In this document: piece after piece, positions 6,426 to 8,286 of the stretch
Layout of the letters: every line of letters starts with the position of its first letter
Position numbering within the stretch: the stretch's first letter is position 1
Source of the DNA: Paraprevotella sp.
GTDB lineage: Bacteria; Bacteroidota; Bacteroidia; Bacteroidales; Bacteroidaceae
DNA length: 8,286 nucleotides
Assembly: GCA_017630975.1 (NCBI GenBank)
Contig: JAGBUF010000333.1
Coordinates: 1 to 8,286, forward strand
Direction: 5' to 3'
Notes under the pieces: model-generated
What the model was told of the DNA's origin: nothing
Seen by the model: the letters and a program-made list of their open reading frames with translations, nothing else
Databases searched by the model: none
Translations under genes and position numbers: made by a program

Positions 6426-7310
6426 ATGATTTGTCACCCCAATGCTAAAATCAATTTAGGACTGAATGTCACCGAACGCCGTCCGGATGGTTATCACAAC
6501 CTGGAAACTATTTTCTACCCCATCCCGATATGCGACACTTTAAGCGTAGAAATTGCCACTGAGGCATCGTCTGGTTCTGGTAGAAATATATTTCCTACAC
6601 AGTGCAACATCATTACCCAGGAATGTGACGACTACATATTGCGCACAGCCGGCATAGACATTGACTGCCCGGCAGAGAAAAACCTCATCATCAAGGCACT
6701 ACGACTCCTGAAAAAAGAGTTTGACATTCCCCGCTTACAAATTGATATGTATAAGCAAATCCCATCAGGAGCAGGCCTAGGAGGAGGCTCGTCCGATGCT
6801 GCTTACATGATGCGGACACTCAACGAAATGTTCCATCTACAACTAAACCATCCGGAATTGGAGGAACGCGCTGCTACATTAGGCGCAGACTGTGCTTTCT
6901 TTATCCGCAACGAGGCTGTTTTCGCCACCGGAATAGGCAACATCTTTACCCCCTGTGACATTTCACTACAAGGTTGGACATTGGTCCTTGTCAAACCGGA
7001 AGTATTCGTTTCCACCAAAGAGGCGTATGCCGGTATCACGCCCAACCACCCGGACACAAGTATCACAAACATCATCCTACGCCCGATAGAAGAATGGAAA
7101 GAGACATTGAAAAATGACTTTGAAGAAGGCATTTTCAAACTGCACCCTATAGTTGCCGACATCAAGGAAGAACTATACCGGCTCGGTGCCTACTATGCCG
7201 CCATGAGCGGCTCCGGCTCATGTGTCTTTGGATTATTCCGCACCCCATTGAACGAAGTCCAATTGGAATCCACCTTTGGCAAACACTTTTGGAAACAATA
7301 TACCTTATAA
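6426..7310 (+). CDS. ispE: 4-diphosphocytidyl-2-C-methyl-D-erythritol kinase
   Basis: IspE phosphorylates CDP-methylerythritol with ATP in the non-mevalonate (MEP) route to isoprenoid precursors. The 294-aa product begins MICHPNAKINLGLNV, with the conserved Lys8 and Asn10 of the family start, then RRPDGYHNLETIFYP (18-32). The GHMP-kinase ATP loop PSGAGLGGGSSDA occupies 113-125. The likely catalytic Asp is Asp155 in GADCAFF. The third GHMP motif, MSGSGSCVFG, is at 260-269. The frame is open far upstream, but the conserved beginning and the promoter box at 6397-6404 fix the start at 6426. Residues about 43-75 (IATEASSGSGRNIF, then QCNIITQECDD) form a segment that seems longer than in relatives I recall; all motifs are intact. 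It ends in TAA before a hairpin. Confidence 0.95.
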   Translation: MICHPNAKINLGLNVTERRPDGYHNLETIFYPIPICDTLSVEIATEASSGSGRNIFPTQCNIITQECDDYILRTAGIDIDCPAEKNLIIKALRLLKKEFDIPRLQIDMYKQIPSGAGLGGGSSDAAYMMRTLNEMFHLQLNHPELEERAATLGADCAFFIRNEAVFATGIGNIFTPCDISLQGWTLVLVKPEVFVSTKEAYAGITPNHPDTSITNIILRPIEEWKETLKNDFEEGIFKLHPIVADIKEELYRLGAYYAAMSGSGSCVFGLFRTPLNEVQLESTFGKHFWKQYTL

Positions 7311-7337
7311 CTATCCATGCTTTTCCATATCAAGTTT

Positions 7338-7372
7338 AGGGATTTTCCTACCATCTCTTAGGATAAATCCCT
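7338..7372 (+). terminator. Hairpin after ispE, likely terminator
   Basis: Arm 7338-7350 (AGGGATTTTCCTA) pairs with 7359-7372 (TAGGATAAATCCCT) over 13 bp with one bulged T and an 8-base loop, 27 bases after the ispE stop. Only TTTCC follows, so the U tract is poor; it may be a weak terminator or an RNA-protecting structure. Confidence 0.55.
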
Positions 7373-7394
7373 TTCCATGGCAATAAAAAAAGAA

Positions 7395-7402
7395 GAACTT
7401 TG
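7395..7402 (+). promoter_or_regulatory. Weak candidate -7 box for the exported-protein gene
   Basis: GAACTTTG matches TAnnTTTG except for the first base. It lies 45 bases upstream of the chosen ATG. No clear -33 TTG is present at normal spacing. The hairpin after ispE just upstream makes a separate promoter likely somewhere here. Confidence 0.3.
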
Positions 7403-7447
7403 CCCATGAGATCAACAAAGAAGTATCAACCTTTAAAATTTAAAGAT

Positions 7448-8286
7448 ATGAAAAAGCTATTAGGAATTTTGAGTATGTTGTTCATTGGATGGACAAGTAT
7501 GAACGCAATGCCTTACGAAGAGGCAAAGGACAGAGCCAGATTCTTGACCGACAAGATGGCGTATGAGTTGAACCTGAATGACGCACAATACAACGATGCT
7601 TATGAAATTAATCTGGATTATTTCATGAACATCCGTACCGAAAGCGACCTATATGGTTCGTATTGGACCTACCGCAATGCAGACCTGCACCACATCCTTT
7701 ACGATTGGCAATACGCTCTGTTTTCAGCAGCTGATTATTTTTTCCGCCCCGCCATCTGGAGAGCCAACACATGGTTTTTCCCCATCTACGGACTCTACCG
7801 AGTGAATCATTTCTACTATGACCCCCCAAGAGTATACCACGTATATCGCGGTGGCCACTATGCTCACCACCACCAACACCGTGTCAGCTACTATGCACAT
7901 CGACGTCCGACATGGAACGGCGGTTTCCGAGGCGCAAGCCGAAATGCAGTCACATCCCCTCAACAAAGACATAAAGCAGTACGCAGAGACAATGGTTTCA
8001 GATTTGAGTCTACCAAAAAACTGGATCGGGGTACAAAAGACAGCAAGAAAAAAGATAGAACTACAGCTCATCGTAAGGAAAACAACAAAAATGGTTTTCA
8101 GATAGGAGCGCCACGACAGCAGAACAAAGGTAGCAAAGGCAAAAGCGATGCCGTAAGCCGAAACAACAAAAAACCACAAGTAAATTCTGCGCAACGTAAC
8201 CAAAAAAGTTCGTACAACAGACCTAGTTCCACCAGGACCACTGTTAACCGTGCCCCGGCGCGCTCCTCTCACAGCAAAGTCAGCCG
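7448..8286 (+). CDS. Exported protein with an aromatic N-terminal domain and a long basic low-complexity tail, cut off by the window edge
   Basis: The frame runs 279 codons to the window edge without a stop. Residues 1-20 (MKKLLGILSMLFIGWTSMNA) are a clear signal peptide, so the product is periplasmic, surface-bound or secreted. Residues 21-130 are rich in Tyr, Trp and Phe (YGSYWTYRNADLHHILYDWQ at 69-88; DYFFRPAIWRANTWFF at 96-111). A His/Tyr/Arg patch follows (YRGGHYAHHHQHR, 133-145). From about 150 the sequence is low-complexity and strongly basic, rich in Lys, Arg, Asn, Ser and Gln, typical of a disordered region that might bind nucleic acid, anionic polysaccharide or peptidoglycan. I recognise the N-terminal pattern as a Bacteroides hypothetical family but know no function. 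An in-frame ATG at 7406 would place a polar leader before the signal peptide, so 7448 is preferred. A 182-aa antisense frame over the tail is a shadow. Confidence 0.78.
   Translation, partial: MKKLLGILSMLFIGWTSMNAMPYEEAKDRARFLTDKMAYELNLNDAQYNDAYEINLDYFMNIRTESDLYGSYWTYRNADLHHILYDWQYALFSAADYFFRPAIWRANTWFFPIYGLYRVNHFYYDPPRVYHVYRGGHYAHHHQHRVSYYAHRRPTWNGGFRGASRNAVTSPQQRHKAVRRDNGFRFESTKKLDRGTKDSKKKDRTTAHRKENNKNGFQIGAPRQQNKGSKGKSDAVSRNNKKPQVNSAQRNQKSSYNRPSSTRTTVNRAPARSSHSKVS

Noticed and set aside
7431..7445. Inverted repeat CTTTAAAATTTAAAG just before the start codon at 7448
   Set aside because: The half-sites are only A/T with one G/C pair at the ends and a one-base centre. It is most simply an AT-rich translation start region.
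7724..8272. 182-aa minus-strand open frame with hydrophobic stretches
   Set aside because: It is antisense to the basic low-complexity tail of the exported-protein gene. Lys/Asn/Ser codons read backwards give Phe/Leu/Val, which mimics membrane segments.

Overview
The window looks like core chromosome of a Bacteroides/Phocaeicola-type member of the Bacteroidota. Three things point there. GC content is moderate. Several intergenic regions carry the Bacteroides-type -7 box TAnnTTTG, and there are no strong Shine-Dalgarno sequences. The protein sequences of YebC, DnaB, PheT and IspE also look like that group. No mobile element, CRISPR array, rRNA or tRNA gene was seen.

Layout, left to right. (1) The first 363 bases hold the N-terminal part of a C_GCAxxG_C_C family cysteine protein on the minus strand, which runs off the window. 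(2) A short divergent promoter region separates it from a plus-strand gene for a small exported or lipoprotein-like unknown (430-837). (3) From 4607 down to 928 a minus-strand cluster reads pheT, a 54-aa two-helix membrane protein, yebC and an 83-aa TSCPD-domain protein. Gaps are 4, 20 and 2 bases, and a strand-specific hairpin with a T run (868-899) ends it. (4) dnaB (6294-4735, minus) lies upstream of pheT but is separated from it by a strong hairpin and a well-matched promoter. (5) ispE (6426-7310) diverges from dnaB and ends at a hairpin. (6) A plus-strand gene for an exported protein with a long basic low-complexity tail starts at 7448 and runs off the right end.

Most of this is housekeeping: tRNAPhe charging (pheT), translation assistance or regulation (yebC), replication (dnaB) and isoprenoid precursor synthesis (ispE). 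The pheT cluster groups two translation-related genes with two small unknowns.

The most notable feature is inside pheT. Its reading frame is broken by a single in-frame TAG at 2339-2337. The next 78 codons continue in the same frame and encode an intact-looking remainder of the C-terminal FDX-ACB (anticodon-binding) domain. This is either a sequence error, a real nonsense mutation in a gene normally essential, or a codon that is read through. The sequence alone cannot decide which. I found no clear sign of an undescribed multi-gene system.
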